Assembly: GCA_040285825.1 (NCBI GenBank)
Contig: JAUPSS010000001.1
Location: forward strand, 868,001-932,000
Length of the DNA stretch: 64,000 bases
Source of the DNA: Eukaryota sp. TZLM1-RC
Taxonomy: Eukaryota > Metamonada: BaSk clade
Reading direction: 5' to 3'
The first letter of the stretch is position 1, and each line of letters opens with the position of its first letter. Of the stretch, positions 20,236 to 31,949 are shown one piece after another. Both the position numbers and the translations under genes were made by a program. A model generated the notes under the pieces. The model did no database searches. It saw only the letters and a list, made by a program, of their open reading frames with translations, and was not told where the DNA came from.

Positions 20236-20545
20236 CAGCAAACGCTTATCAAAGAAGATTGTAATTTCATATTATCTGGTGTCAATAAGATTATCCGTTG
20301 TGTCCTATCTTTTTATGCTTTGCTATTCATCCTTTAATGAATGAATTAATACAAGAATTTCAAGCTATTCAAATTACTGCTTATATAAATGAAATTTTAA
20401 TTATTGGTCCAATTGCTTCATTGAGAAAAATTGTTAGAATTGTTCAACAACTATTATCAAATTAGTCTTTCCTTAAATATTTCTAAATGCTTGTTGATTG
20501 GTAAAGAGATTGCTGAACTGGTTATTGATGATCAAATTGTTCCTG
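20236..20545 (+). mobile_element. LINE-C reverse transcriptase remnant
   Basis: Degenerate plus-strand sequence reading FCFAIHPLMNELIQEFQ and ITAYINEILIIGPIASL in the better copy at 47100. The first aligns just after reverse transcriptase motif B of LINE-B (LLFCLAIHNIIKM). The second aligns with motif C, with the YxDD aspartates lost (YINE). It is interrupted at 20545 by a LINE-A fragment in the opposite orientation. Confidence 0.6.
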
Positions 20546-21540
20546 ATGAACAAATTTCCTAAGAAATTTGTTCTCAAAGTATTGAATTGACGTGCAGAAT
20601 CATGAGAAATTGTGGGAGATGAAGAACGAAGAAGATGATTAATTTTTGATCCAAAACATACATTTAGAACCGAAAACGCTAAATGTTTGTCAATTTCTAG
20701 ATCTTGAATAGCCAAAGTTGCTCTTCGATTTTTTTCAAAATACCTGACAAAATCGAATTAACTTTTTCACAAGTTCCAAATTTAAAGCCAAGAAAACGAA
20801 TAACATTTTCTTCATAATCAAAGTATTTGATATATGTTTCATTAAATGCTACCCCAGCATCCTGATTACCAATAGTGAAACACTTGGGCAATTTTATATC
20901 TAACACTTTTTGGACAGGACAACGAAATGTTGTACCCGTGCTGTAGAAGAAACAAAGGGCCGATAAGTGATAAATCATCTGCATAAGCACATATATGAAT
21001 GTCAGGAAAATCCAACTTAAATTTTACCAAAATTGATTGCAGTGCTAAGCAAAAGAAAAATGGACCCAATGGATGGACCTCTTGACGAAACAATATACTG
21101 AGAATGAAAAATTAAGTAAGAGGGTGATCCATACATCAATTTCAAATACGTCAAAAGTGGAGAATAATGTAGTTTAAGTTATTGTAAAATACTTGAGCGA
21201 AAGACCGTGTTGAAAGCATTTTTAGAATCAATGTTCAATAAATAATTCTCGCCTTTTTAATTGAAAAATAAATCTGTACACAACGCAGCACAAATTGTGC
21301 CATCAGAAATGCCAATTGCAAACTGATAAGGACGAAAAAAATTAATTGCGGATGACTTAACTCTTTTAAAAGAAATAATTGCTGATAATCTCATTATGGA
21401 CTCACCAACAGCAATAGGTCTGACACCACCCCCAGGCTTACTTAAAACAACTAAACGAGATGCCGTTAACGCTTGTGGTAATTTGAAACGTCCCATGATA
21501 ACACTATTAAAAAGGAAAGCTAAATCATCCACGATTTATG
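20546..21540 (-). mobile_element. LINE-A reverse transcriptase fragment, degenerate
   Basis: Minus-strand pieces match the LINE-A reverse transcriptase: LPQALTASRLVVLSKPGGGV and VRPIAVGESIMRL at the front, the ICAYADDLSLIGPL active-site block, then IQDLEIDKHLAFSVLNVCFG. Many frameshifts are present. It reaches further 5' than the 33.3 kb copy (about 80 more bases, to 21532), so it shows a part of the enzyme missing there. The zinc and nuclease end is absent. Confidence 0.75.
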
Positions 21541-21740
21541 CTTTTTTTCTTTTCTTTTTGTCTTTTGTATTTTTGGTCTGATTGCATGGTGCTTGATCAG
21601 TGAGGGTGATTCTGAAGATCGGGCATTTCAGGTTTTGGTGGATCTTGATTTTGCATGTTATTCGCAAAAATTTCCTTTTGTGAGAAATTGTTACTGTGAT
21701 TTTAACAACAATATTGATTTTCTACGCAGAATCAAATCAA

Positions 21741-22115
21741 ATCAAAACAATCTAAAGCACATAAGAAACAAAATTATTTGGGAACACTTCTGTAAAAAGC
21801 AAAAATGATACGATTCTTCCATAAATTCCCAACAAAATTGTTACCACTTGAACGACATCAATTACCAAATTCATTGATGAAATTCAAGGCGGATTGTCCA
21901 ATGTTGCCAAAAATCGAAAAGGCAAAAGGAACAAACGAAAACTTCGAATAAAGGTTCTTATTTAAATCATTTAATATCTCAGTATATTTATCTCTCTTAC
22001 GATCTTCAGCCTTGTTTAAATGGCCATTAGTACTAAGTAAAACATCATCGCGATAAAACAAAGCAAAAGGATCAACTGTAGTGAAATCAACAACAACTTG
22101 AGAGAAATCCACAAT
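21741..22115 (-). mobile_element. LINE-A 3' fragment of the composite repeat
   Basis: 84-codon minus-strand frame (DFSQVVVDFTTVDPFALFYR to FINEFGN) with an ATCAA run at about 21730-21745 at the 3' end. It joins a LINE-B3 tail at the common breakpoint. Confidence 0.78.
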
Positions 22116-22488
22116 ATTTCCATCTTTTGTGCATAACTTTTAATCCAATAAAGAATAAAATAATCAAATACACAACTAAAACTCCATATCCTCAAAGTGT
22201 GCCTCCTCTACCACAAAACAATCAATTACTAAAGATTCAGAATATTTCCCAAAAAAATGCAGAATGAATCAGAAATTAATTCACCATTCCCTTAAAAATA
22301 AATAATACAATCCGGTTTTGCCAGTAAACACACTTGAAAATTCTTCCAGTTCTTTCCTTTTCAACTACATCAAAATTCTTGACGGAGACCATTGCAGCCT
22401 TATCCAAAGACCCAAGCAAGGAAAAAACAAATGAACATAAAATGTATTGGGCATGTGAATATTCATTGACAAAAGAAGTATGTTTCAC
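22116..22488 (-). mobile_element. LINE-B3 C-terminal fragment
   Basis: Second half of the composite repeat, with the 70-residue frame KHTSFVNEYSHAQYILCSFV to FIFKGMVN, identical in protein to the copy at 2323-2535. It is followed to the right by the spacer shared with 2536-3327. Confidence 0.75.
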
Positions 22489-23280
22489 GAATTAAAAAAT
22501 TTTGTATTTTTCGCCACCAAGAAGAAGACTATTTGATGCCGTTAGGCAGATGAACACACGAAACAAAGAGAGAATTCTGAGTTTATAAAATTAATTCATA
22601 AACCAATATCACGAAGAAATCTACTAAATCAATTTAAGTTAAACAACAACACTTTTTTCCGTTTTTTTTGAAGACATTGAGCAATACATGAACACGGCAG
22701 AAAAAGAAGTTGTCCAATTTTTACGGTGATTTTTTTGACATCATTACACACAGTTCAAATGTACAATTGTTGGTATAAGTCGAGAAGTCGAGATGAACAG
22801 AATGACATAACATATATTATTGACATTATTAGTCTCAATAAACTAGAAGGAACCATCACATTCGCTACTCAAGAACAGCTAACCTGCATTCCAGGCTACA
22901 CCTTCGGTTGTTGTTGAATTAAAATTGATTTAGTAGGGTTCTTTGTATTTCGACTGATCACGTTATACTCGATTATGAATCAGTTATTAATAAACTTAGT
23001 GTTCTCTCTCCTTCGTGTGTTCATCTGCATAACGGCATCACCTTTTCATAGACAACGCAAAACTGAGTCAAAGTATATGATTTAATTATCTTACGTGTTT
23101 TAAAGACGTTCACAGATGTTTGGTCATCAAACATCTGTATATTTTTCAAATTTATCTCAACTAATACCACCCATAAAAAAACACCTGCAACCTCAAAGGT
23201 TTCGGAATAACAGAATGTGAATTTATGCATTTCCAATCAGCTCAATCAAAAAATGCCACCTCAAATATGAAACATATTAT
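22489..23280. repeat. Duplicated spacer, second copy
   Basis: Counterpart of 2536-3327 with scattered substitutions and no gene I can name. A short minus ORF (23021-23236) contains LVEINLKNIQMFDDQ. The same peptide forms the artificial front of the Fanzor-like ORF at 52.8 kb, which shows where that element landed. Confidence 0.45.
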
Positions 23281-23601
23281 ATGAAACAAAAATCTTGGTT
23301 GTCGATAAAGACAGTGAAAAATCAACAGAACAAGAACTCACAGATGACTTGCTCTCAATCATTTATATCTTCAATTGCAGACAAATGGGTAGACGAAGGT
23401 ATAAAAGCACAAAAGGTGAGAATTTATCCATTGAGTTTACAGAAGAAAATTCTTCGTAACATTACCCATAAAGGAGAATTCCATTTTGCATCCCGCTCAT
23501 CATATCACAAACAAGACATTACCCCATTGGTTGCCCTAACTTTTGAGAGACAAACAAAGGCATTGGGTAGAGCATATTTGGAAGATGAAACTTATTCATA
23601 A
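23281..23601 (+). CDS. 106-residue protein of unknown function, copy 2
   Basis: Same length and frame as 3328-3648, with substitutions such as YPLSLQKKILRNI for YPSRLQKKILRKI. The basic YP-x(3)-QKK-x-L stretch is again present. It lies about 340 bases before the MBL-fold gene on the same strand. The function is unknown; a TnpB/Fanzor-like N-terminus is a weak possibility. Confidence 0.45.
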   Translation: MKQKSWLSIKTVKNQQNKNSQMTCSQSFISSIADKWVDEGIKAQKVRIYPLSLQKKILRNITHKGEFHFASRSSYHKQDITPLVALTFERQTKALGRAYLEDETYS

Positions 23602-23937
23602 ATGTTTATTTCATTAATAAATTGAATTTCTATAATTGAACATCATACAATGCTTCACTGAACTTGAATTATGTCTTTACACCCAAGATCACCATTATAA
23701 ATACAACTGTCTAATATCAATTTTTCCTGTCAAAGTAGTTATACCAACATCCACACAGCAGAGATAACTCTATGATGGCGATTTGATCAATTCCTAGAGT
23801 ATGTGTACCTCAAAATATCAAAACCCATTAGAATGGTTTATGCCATTATCCTATATATATTAATGCGAGTGTGAGTGGGTTTTATATTCAATTAGTCTTT
23901 TCATAAAATAAATAACAGTGGTTTGATTGAATTCCTC

Positions 23938-24672
23938 ATGAAACTAACTGTTATAGGCCACTGGGCAGGATATCCTAAAGCTAATGACGCTACCTCTGGT
24001 TATTTGCTCCAGCACGATGGTTTCAATGTTCTTATTGATTGTGGTAGTGGTGTATTGTCCAACATGTTGCACTTCGTTTCTTACACCGAACTGCATGCAG
24101 TTGTCATCTCCCACTACCACCATGATCATATTGCTGACGTAGGTCCACTACAATACGCTAGGCTAGTGGAAACACAGCTAGGCAAGGTGAATTCTCCACT
24201 CAAAGTATATGGCCCATCGTATGATCAGGATACACTGTCAAAGTTAAAGAAACCTCCATTTGTTGACACTGTTCCATATGACCCGCAAAGCCGAAAAAAA
24301 ATAGGTCCGTTTGAGTTGGAATTTCATGAAAATATCCACTCAATTAAATCATTTGCCATTAAGGCTACTTGTGGATCCAAATCAGTAGCTTATTCAGGAG
24401 ACACTGCCTATCATGAGACATTGGCAGAGTTTGTGAGTGATGTAGATTTGTTCATTTGCGAGGCGAGCTTCTATCCTTGGCAAGATGCAGTGCCTTATGG
24501 ACACTTAACAAGTACAGAAGCAGCGAGAATTGCTCAAAAAGCGTCAGTAAATCATCTTTTACTTACACATTTACCTCACTTCGGAAATGTAAACGAGTTG
24601 CTTGAGGATGCTAAGAAACATTTCGAACAGAGAACGAGTCTGGCATTCAAAGGGTGGTGTTGTGAGATATAG
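23938..24672 (+). CDS. MBL-fold metal-dependent hydrolase, bacterial YhfI-like (copy 1)
   Basis: 244 residues from ATG at 23938 (MKLTVIGHWAGYPKANDATS). The metallo-beta-lactamase/RNase Z fold motifs are complete: SHYHHDHIAD (HxHxDH), the Asp of YSGDTAYHE, a late His in GHLTSTEA and another in LTHLPHFGN. Length and motif order fit the small bacterial YhfI-type branch, so bacterial origin by transfer is likely. The substrate is unknown; a phosphoester is probable from the family. It has no signal peptide, no introns and no close partner gene. It is nearly identical to 53591-54325, so the duplication is recent. Confidence 0.88.
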   Translation: MKLTVIGHWAGYPKANDATSGYLLQHDGFNVLIDCGSGVLSNMLHFVSYTELHAVVISHYHHDHIADVGPLQYARLVETQLGKVNSPLKVYGPSYDQDTLSKLKKPPFVDTVPYDPQSRKKIGPFELEFHENIHSIKSFAIKATCGSKSVAYSGDTAYHETLAEFVSDVDLFICEASFYPWQDAVPYGHLTSTEAARIAQKASVNHLLLTHLPHFGNVNELLEDAKKHFEQRTSLAFKGWCCEI

Positions 24673-24891
24673 TTGTTTTTGTGGTTTGATTCCATTGTGG
24701 TTTGATTCCATTGTGGTTTGATTCCATTGGAATGTGGAAGTGTAAAGAAAATGGTGTGCTGTTAAAGTAACTACAAGTGATTCAATCAATCAACATTTTG
24801 ACACCATTAATTCAATAGACTTGATGACTAGACACTAGCATTAGTAGAGAAAAATTCGTTAATGAAACTTTATTTATAAGTCAAGTTTGAG
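24673..24891. other. Spacer with short tandem repeats and a LINE target site
   Basis: After the stop, TGTGGTTTGATTCCATTG is repeated about three times in tandem (24680-24730; only one unit at 54.3 kb). The right end reads AAGTTTGAG at 24883-24891, which recurs at 26835-26843 after the inserted LINE-B. Confidence 0.6.
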
Positions 24892-26834
24892 ATTTTTGAT
24901 GTGCTTCTTCATGATTTTCCTGAACTTTCTGCATATTTTTATTTATTTTATGGAAAAAAATCAGACTTAATTTTTGACTCCTTTACCCTTGAATCTTCTT
25001 CTGGTGTGAAACAAGGTGATCCTCTTGGCCCTTTGCTGTTTTGTTTGGCTATTCATAATATTATTAAAATGACACAACAAGATTTCCCTGATTTGCGTAT
25101 TGTTGCCTATATGGATGACATTTCTATTATTGGTTCTTTTGAAAGCATTTCTAGGGTTTCTGAAGACATTGCGGCGAAATACAAAGAAATTGGTTTAGCT
25201 TTGAACCCATCTAAATGTCTCTTGATTGGTAGAGAAAAACAATCTTTGATGATTGGTGGAGCTCAGATTCCTTTTATCAATTATGACCAACAAGCTTTTA
25301 AGTTTCTTGGATGTTGGCTTGGCAATTTGGATGAAATTTATTCCCAGTTAAACAATTTATTGGAGAAGTTTGACAAGGATCTTAGTTTAATTGCTGAATG
25401 TGACATTGAGAAACACATCAAATTTTTATTTTAAAAATTTGTTATTCTGGAAAAATTCACTCATATTTTAAGGTCAACTCCCCTTCGGTATCTCTCAATT
25501 TTTGCAGATCTTTTAACAAACTTCGAGTCAAATTTTTTTCTTCTTTATTAGAAGTAAATGAATCTTTAATTCGAAGTCATGTATTTTGTTCAGCAGATTT
25601 GGGTGGAATTGGATTCACCAAATCTTCGATTCTGTGTAAAGCAGCATTTTTGGGAGGTGGTAAAAATTTTGTTTTTGAATTTTTCCAAAGGTTCCCTTTT
25701 GATGTTCATCTGATCAATGGTGAATCAAATTTTTACTTGAATCAACTGCAATTTGAATTAGAAAATTTGCCTAGTGATATCTGGATTCAGTGTTTTCCTC
25801 AAAACGTTCAAGAAATTCCCACTCGATCACTTCCAAATTTACGTTTTTGCTTGAAAAAGCTTCAGCACCATCTGGTTAAATTATATGAAGGCTTGGATTA
25901 TGAAGTAAGACTTGGCTTGGCCAAAACTAGAAATCCCGCTTTCGGTAATTTTTTAAAGGATATTCGTGATAGTTCTGCTGCTGCTTTAGTAACTCAAGTT
26001 CCCTCTGTTTATGGACTTTTGCTAAAAGACAATGAATGGCTTTTAAACATGCGTTTTCGTTGTTTTCTGTGGCCAAACAATTTGCCCAATCATTTAACTT
26101 GTAAATGTGGTAAACCTCTTTTGTTTACTCATCTTTTGAACTGCAAACATTTCATTACATTTAGAAGCAAAGTGCATAATAACGTCAGGGACCAAATTTA
26201 TGTAATGTGCAAATCATATCGTGTAGATTCCTTTTTAGAACCGCTGTTATCAAAATTAATTCTTGATGATCCCAATATTGATAGTACGTGTTACAACAGA
26301 GCTTCTATGGGTTTGACTAGAGGTGATCTAGTTGTTCCCGGTTTAAATGGTAGTTTTACTATTTTGGACGCCATGTCTATTGACCCTTGTAATTCCTCTA
26401 ACGAACATTTCATTAACTCGGATGTAAATAATCCTCTTCTTGCAGGCGAAAAATATAAAATTGCTAAATATGCGAAACCCATTTCCTCGGTTAATGAAAA
26501 TTCTCATGCCCAATATAATTTATGTCCATTTGTTTTTTCTTTGCTTGGATCTCTAGGTAAGGCTGCTATGGCTTTCCTTGAGGATTTTGTTGTAGTTGTA
26601 AAGGAAAGAACTGGAAGAATTTTCAATCGTGTTTACTGGCAAAACAGGATTGTATTTTTCTATTTTTAAGGGAATGGTAACACTAATTTCTGATTCACTA
26701 TCTTCTTTTGGGAAATTTTCTGAATCTTTAGCGATTAATTGTTTTGATGTAGGGGAGGCAGGTTTTGAGGATGTGGAGTTTTAATTGTGTATTTCATATT
26801 TGTTGTTGAATAAAAATATTCTTTTTTAAAAAAA
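24892..26834 (+). mobile_element. LINE-B, 5'-truncated, frameshifted (copy 1)
   Basis: The plus strand encodes a reverse transcriptase from between motifs A and B onward: SSSGVKQGDPLGPLLFCLAI (motif B) and VAYMDDISIIG (motif C, YMDD). Then come CKCGKPLLFTHLLNCKHF (zinc, C-x-C-x7-H-x3-C) and RGDLVVPGLNGSFTILD (GD-x13-D nuclease motif). Breaks occur at 25434, near 25500 and at 26667. The 3' end is A-rich after AATAAA. The AAGTTTGAG duplication (24883-24891 and 26835-26843) marks target-primed insertion into the spacer beside PARG. Confidence 0.9.
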
Positions 26835-26849
26835 AAGTTTGAGACAACT

Positions 26850-29729
26850 TTTGACAATTTTCTTCAAAAAAGATTTCTTGACAAATTCAGGATCTTGGTT
26901 GACATTCCAATGCCCGTACTTTCTATAACAAGAAGGGTCATCTTTCCTATCACACTTGTCGCCAAACTTGCACTTATAAGGAATCACTGGTATAGGTTCA
27001 TGGGAAAAAGTGAAGCGATGAAGAGGATCCTTAAGACTTTCGCAACTTACCCCATGTTCACATACTTCCAGCTCAACGTGGTCAAATAGTCTGCAGTGTT
27101 CCTCGTTTTCCACATCTTTACAAAATCCTGAATATCGACAAATATGTTTAAACCCCCTTAAATGCTTCGCTCCCTCGGAGGTCTTTCCCATATGATCCAC
27201 ATAGTAATACTCGCAGGTATAAGGATTAGGACATTGAGGTAGTCCTGAGTTTATATTAGCAACATTTTTAGTAATAGAGGAAGATCTTGGTTTTTGAAAC
27301 GATTTTGTGGATGTATAATGTTGAAAAAATGTTCGATGGGATAGTGAAGCCAACTGGTTACAATTTTTAAAGGGACAACGTGGGACATGGTGAAATTTTG
27401 TAATATGATCTCTTTCTTCAACACGTTGGCAGGGAAAGAGCAAATCTTGACATGGAAGCATAAAATTTCGAGAATTTTGAATTAAATCGTATTTAATTAA
27501 ATCTTGGCATTGTGCTAGACAATCCCCAAATTCACTAAATATAATTGAATCAAAAAACTTGTGAAAAATGGAAAGTACAAATGATAAAACAGTCATTGCA
27601 CCGGGAATAGGGTTTCTGAAAGCTCCACAACCAAGAGGGCAAATCACCAAATGAGTATTTCCGTGTTTAATGGCAGCTAAAAAGACACAAGTCCATCTCT
27701 TGTATAGTAATAGTAAATCATCAAAATGAGCATAGTCTTCACCAAAGTTTTCAACTTCCATTTTTTGTGGATTTTGAGGAGCAGCAGTACTTATAATGGT
27801 AACTCTTTGTGGTTTTTCAAGCAATTGACATCCAGTAGCTTCCGTTGTTTTGAAAATTTCCACATTTTCGGTAACTACAACATCAATTTTAGCTGTTTTC
27901 CATGGATATGCTACCCTTTGGCCAGAAACTACATGTCCACCATACTGTTCAGGATCCAAAGCAGCACCTAGAGTTGTTCTTCTGAAAAGTGATTCTTCCT
28001 GAGCACTGGCACCCGTGAGATAACCACCACCAGGATGTTCCTCATTAGCCATGTTGAGGACACCAACACGGTTAGTGGTAGGATCAAGGCCAATCGCACA
28101 TTCAAGACAGTCTTTTTCCAAAAACTCGATCGGTTTAACCTCATTAGTTGCAAAAAAATCAAAATCATGATTAAAATAATCGTCAAAAAAATAGACAGAA
28201 TTACATAGCAAATTACAATTCAATCTAGTAAAGGATTCACCATTCAGAGCATAACCATTGGCATTCACGACTCTCAAGGTATGAGCCATTATGATGCACA
28301 ACACAAGCCTATAACAATTGTTAAATCTTCGTCTAAGAGAGGGAAGGTCATAGGAATTGATTAGGAAATGGATTAATTGATCATTGTAATTTTCGACTAA
28401 ATTTCCATAGTAATGCAGAGCCAAATCAACATGGGCCTTTTCTTCGGCAAAACAAACAGGATAAGCAAGAGCAGGATTCAATTCCTCAACTAAAACTAAT
28501 GTAATTTATCTATTTTTCCCTTTAATTAAAAATCGTACCTCTTTTTAGAACACATTCATCCTCTGTGCTGACCAGAACAACTCTTCTATCCCCAAACAAA
28601 GTGATCTTGTGCTTTGTGGAAGTGAGGCTCTGGTCAATGACGTGTTTCAGAGTTGAGAAATTTGGACAAGGAATGAAGACTAGTTCGAATAAATAGAATT
28701 CATTAAAAGAAATTCTAAAATTTTGGTTGGAAGTGTCAATTGATTGAATGATCTCTCATTGATCTTCTTTTGAAAAAGATCAAATATTCGAACAATGAAA
28801 TGTCAGCCAATATTTGGTCATTTAGATAGATTGTCTGTGAATTCGGTAATAGTTGAGCCAAATTTTCGTCAATAACAGAATGATTAATTGGTGATCCATC
28901 TTCGACAACGACTGTGATCGACGTCAAGGCTAAAATTTTAGAAGTTTGATCTCTTCCCCTGCTCTTGAGCTCTACTGTTTCCTTTTGCTTATCCATTAAT
29001 TTTTGTTTCAATTTTTGAATCAATTGATTGTTTTTTTCATTATTATTGACCGCCAACTGATCACTGTTAGTGGACATTTCTGAAATTTCTGCCTTTAAAC
29101 CCAAAACTTCCTTTTCCAAATTTTCAATGATTTCCGATCGGTCGGCTACACAATTTTTCAAAGAGTCAAGGATAGCAACAAATTCTTCATTAATTTCTTT
29201 AATTTTCCCATATTGCCCTTCTAATTCATCATGAGAGTCAGAAAGATCCTTGAAAGCTGATTCTGATTGGTTCAAGGAAACAGAAAGTGATTTAATAACT
29301 GATGAATAATTGGTAGATTTTTCGGAGAGATCACATAAAAAGATCATAAAGCTCATTGAAAGTAGTTGAAAATGTTTTGAATTCTGAACGTTGTGACTGA
29401 ATGGTTTCCTCTAACTGAGTAATTTTTGACTCCAATTCAACAATTAACGTAGACTTAAATTGAATTTCTGTAATCAATTCAGCAATCAAGTCTTGACTAT
29501 TCTTGATTGATTGACAATTTGATTGATTCTCGGTTGATAATTCCGAATTACTGGCTTTAAGTGACATAATCTCTGATTCCAGTGATTCTTTTTCAGACGT
29601 TAGAGATTTGATTTGAGTAGTTAATTCAGCAATTGATGAATTTAATTCTGCAAATTTAGAACTTTTCATCAATAATTCTTGATTCTTTGAATTAATTTCA
29701 GCATCTTTTTCTTTTAATAATTCAATTTT
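26850..29729 (-). pseudogene. PARG/zinc-finger gene, decayed copy 2
   Basis: Paralogue of 4030-6933. The frame 28481-26826 retains the PARG motif (HPGGGYLTGASAQEE) and the zinc-finger array, with a C-terminus unaltered by LINE-D (LKKIVKSCLK). Upstream it is broken by a TAA near 28508, an 8-base deletion near 28525, and one-base insertions near 28775 and 29335. The coiled-coil part follows in pieces. LINE-B2 then interrupts it at 29730. Confidence 0.9.
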
Positions 29730-30493
29730 TTTAAAAAAATTAATTTTATTCTAAACCTATAAATCAACATCTAAAAAATCCATCTCTCCCAAAACAAAAA
29801 CACTAGATGCAACTCTCTCATAGTGAGATCCAAGAGAAAGCAAAGCATCAAAAACCATCTTCAACATCCCCTTAAAAATAGAAAACACAATTCTATTTTG
29901 CCAAAACAATCTGTTGAAATTTCTGCCAGTTCTTCTCTTTACAATCATTTCAAAATCATCCAAAAAACGTAAAGCAGTTGGTGCAAGTGAACCAAAAGGG
30001 GAAAATACAAATGGATAAAAATTGTATTTTGCATGCTGTAGACTGGCCAATTTGGACAAAGGTTCATTGTATTTTTTGAATTTAAAATTTTCAGCATTTG
30101 AAAGGGGATTATGAATTTCAGAATTGACAAGCCTTTCATTTGAGGCATTACAAGGATCAACAGACATTACATCCAATAAAATAAAGCTTCCATCTAATCC
30201 AGGTAATCTGACATCACCTCTATTATTCTCATGAAAATCATTTTCAGCATCAAACAGATTTGACAACAGAGGTTCCAAGAAGGATTCAATTCTATGAGAT
30301 TTACACATACAATATAACTGGTCTCTTACAGCATCATGAACCTTACTTCTAAAAGTAATAAAATGTTTACAATTTAACAAATGAGTAGTTGTAATTTCTC
30401 GAGAACATTTACAAATTAAATTATGAGGTAAATTATCAGGCCAGATAAAGGAACGAAATCTCATATTCAGAGTCCAAGCAGAATCGGGGGTCT
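29730..30493 (-). mobile_element. LINE-B2, 5'-truncated insertion in PARG copy 2
   Basis: An intact 235-codon frame (30464-29757) carries CKCSREITTTHLLNCKHF (zinc) and RGDVRLPGLDGSFILLD (GD-x13-D), ending ...EMDFLDVDL. The sequence is clearly distinct from LINE-B, so it is a separate subfamily. It is flanked by TAATTCAATTTT at 29718-29729 and 30494-30505, a 12-nt target duplication inside the PARG coiled coil. The reverse transcriptase is missing. Confidence 0.88.
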
Positions 30494-30575
30494 TAATTCA
30501 ATTTTATCACCATTATCTTTTTCATTTTTCTTAATTTCTTTTTTTAATTCACTATTCAACAGACCCAATTCATCT
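30494..30575 (-). pseudogene. PARG coiled-coil scrap beyond LINE-B2
   Basis: About 80 bases equal to the region at 7066-7140 (KKNEKDNGDKIE on the minus strand). This shows the uninterrupted junction that LINE-D broke in copy 1. At about 30575 it is joined to the 3' end of an LRR-kinase gene. Confidence 0.8.
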
Positions 30576-30632
30576 AAATCCAAACTTCGACAAATAGCAT
30601 CTAATCGTCCTTCTCTTAGCATTGTCGTTAAA
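30576..30632 (+). pseudogene. 3' end of a RING-kinase-LRR gene copy
   Basis: Only the last codons remain (KSKLRQIASNRPSL..., stop at about 30630), matching the cap of the copy at 43515-45552. The downstream flank is shared with both fuller copies up to the tRNA-like module. Confidence 0.8.
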
Positions 30633-30752
30633 TAAACACATTTCAATCACTTTTATTATCAACACAAAACCAACTATAAAATCGTCCAACATCAATACAA
30701 ATCAAAACCCAATATAAACTAGAAAAATCAACATCCTCGTTTGCCAACATCG

Positions 30753-30805
30753 TAGTCCGGTGGGTTTGCTCTTCGTTCTCTGCTTTGGCAACAGGGTTCG
30801 AATCC
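30753..30805 (+). ncRNA. tRNA-like sequence, copy 2
   Basis: A box TAGTCCGGTGG (30753-30763) and B box GGTTCGAATCC (30795-30805). It lacks the pairing expected of a functional tRNA, as in the other two copies. Confidence 0.5.
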
Positions 30806-30831
30806 CATCTGCTGCACTTCTGGCAAAAGGG

Positions 30832-30876
30832 GACCCCAAAGTGGGAGCCAGCATTTCCTTTCCCACTTTCCGGGTC
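30832..30876 (+). ncRNA. Strong hairpin, copy 2
   Basis: Same GACCC/AAAGTGGGA...TCCCACTTT/GGGTC stem as at 18944-18988, with the same loop and no compensatory changes because the copies are nearly identical. Confidence 0.55.
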
Positions 30877-31044
30877 TGACTGCATGGTGCTTGATCAATG
30901 AGGGTGATTCTGAAGATTGGGCATTTTAGGTTTTTGTGGATCTTGATTTTGCATGTTATTCGCAAAAATTTCCTTTTGTGAGAAATTGTTACTGTGATTT
31001 TAGCAACAATATTGATTTTCTACTGAAAATCAAATCAAATCAAA

Positions 31045-31411
31045 AAATCTAAAGCACATAAGAAACAAAATTATTTGGGAACACTTCTGTACAAAGCAAA
31101 AATGATACGATTCTTCCATAAATTCTCTGCAAAATTTTTACCACTTGAACGACATCAATTACCAAATTCATTGATGAAATTCAAGGCGGATTGTCCTATG
31201 TTGCCAAAAATCGAAAAGGCAAAAGGAACAAACGAAAACTTCGAATAAAGGTTCTTATTTAAATCATTTAATATCTCAGTGTATTTATCTCTCTTACGAT
31301 CTTCAGCCTTGTTTAAATGGCCATTAGTACTAAGTAAAACATCATCGCGATAAAACAAAAGCAAAGGGATAAACTGTAGTGAAATCAACAACAACTTGAG
31401 AGGAATCCACA
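31045..31411 (-). mobile_element. LINE-A 3' fragment of the composite repeat
   Basis: LINE-A C-terminal frame (DDVLLSTNGHLNKAEDRKRD to FINEFGN) with a one-base shift near 31355. An ATCAA run at about 31027-31043 lies at the 3' end. It joins LINE-B3 at 31411 at the common breakpoint. Confidence 0.78.
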
Positions 31412-31787
31412 AAATTTCCATCTTTTATGCATAACTTTTAATCCATTAAAGAATAAAATAATCAAATACACAACTAAAGCTCCATATCCTCAAAGTGTGC
31501 CTCCTCTACCACAAAACAATCAATTACTAAACATTCAGAATATTTCCCATAAAAAGTACAGAATGAATCAGAAATTAATTCACCATTCCCTTAAAAATAA
31601 ATAATACAATCCGGTTTTGCCAGTAAACACACTTGAAAATTCTTCCAGTTCTTTCCTTTTCAACTACATCAAAATTCTTGACGGAGACCATTGCAGCCTT
31701 ATCCAAAGACCCAAGCAAGGAAAAAACAAATGAACATAAAATGTATTGGGCATGTGAATATTCATTGACAAAAGAAGTATGTTTCAT
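31412..31787 (-). mobile_element. LINE-B3 C-terminal fragment
   Basis: Fourth copy of the LINE-B3 tail (70-residue frame ending FIFKGMVN). The shared spacer continues to about 31950 and then ends abruptly at the virus-like block. Confidence 0.75.
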
Positions 31788-31949
31788 GAATTAAAAAATT
31801 TTGTATTTTTCGCCAGCAAGAAGAAAACTATTTGATGCCGTTAGGCAGATGAACACACGAAACAAAGAGAGAATTCTGAGTTTATAAAATTAATTCATAA
31901 ACTAATATCACGAAGAAATCTACTAAATCAATTTAAGTTAAACAACAAC

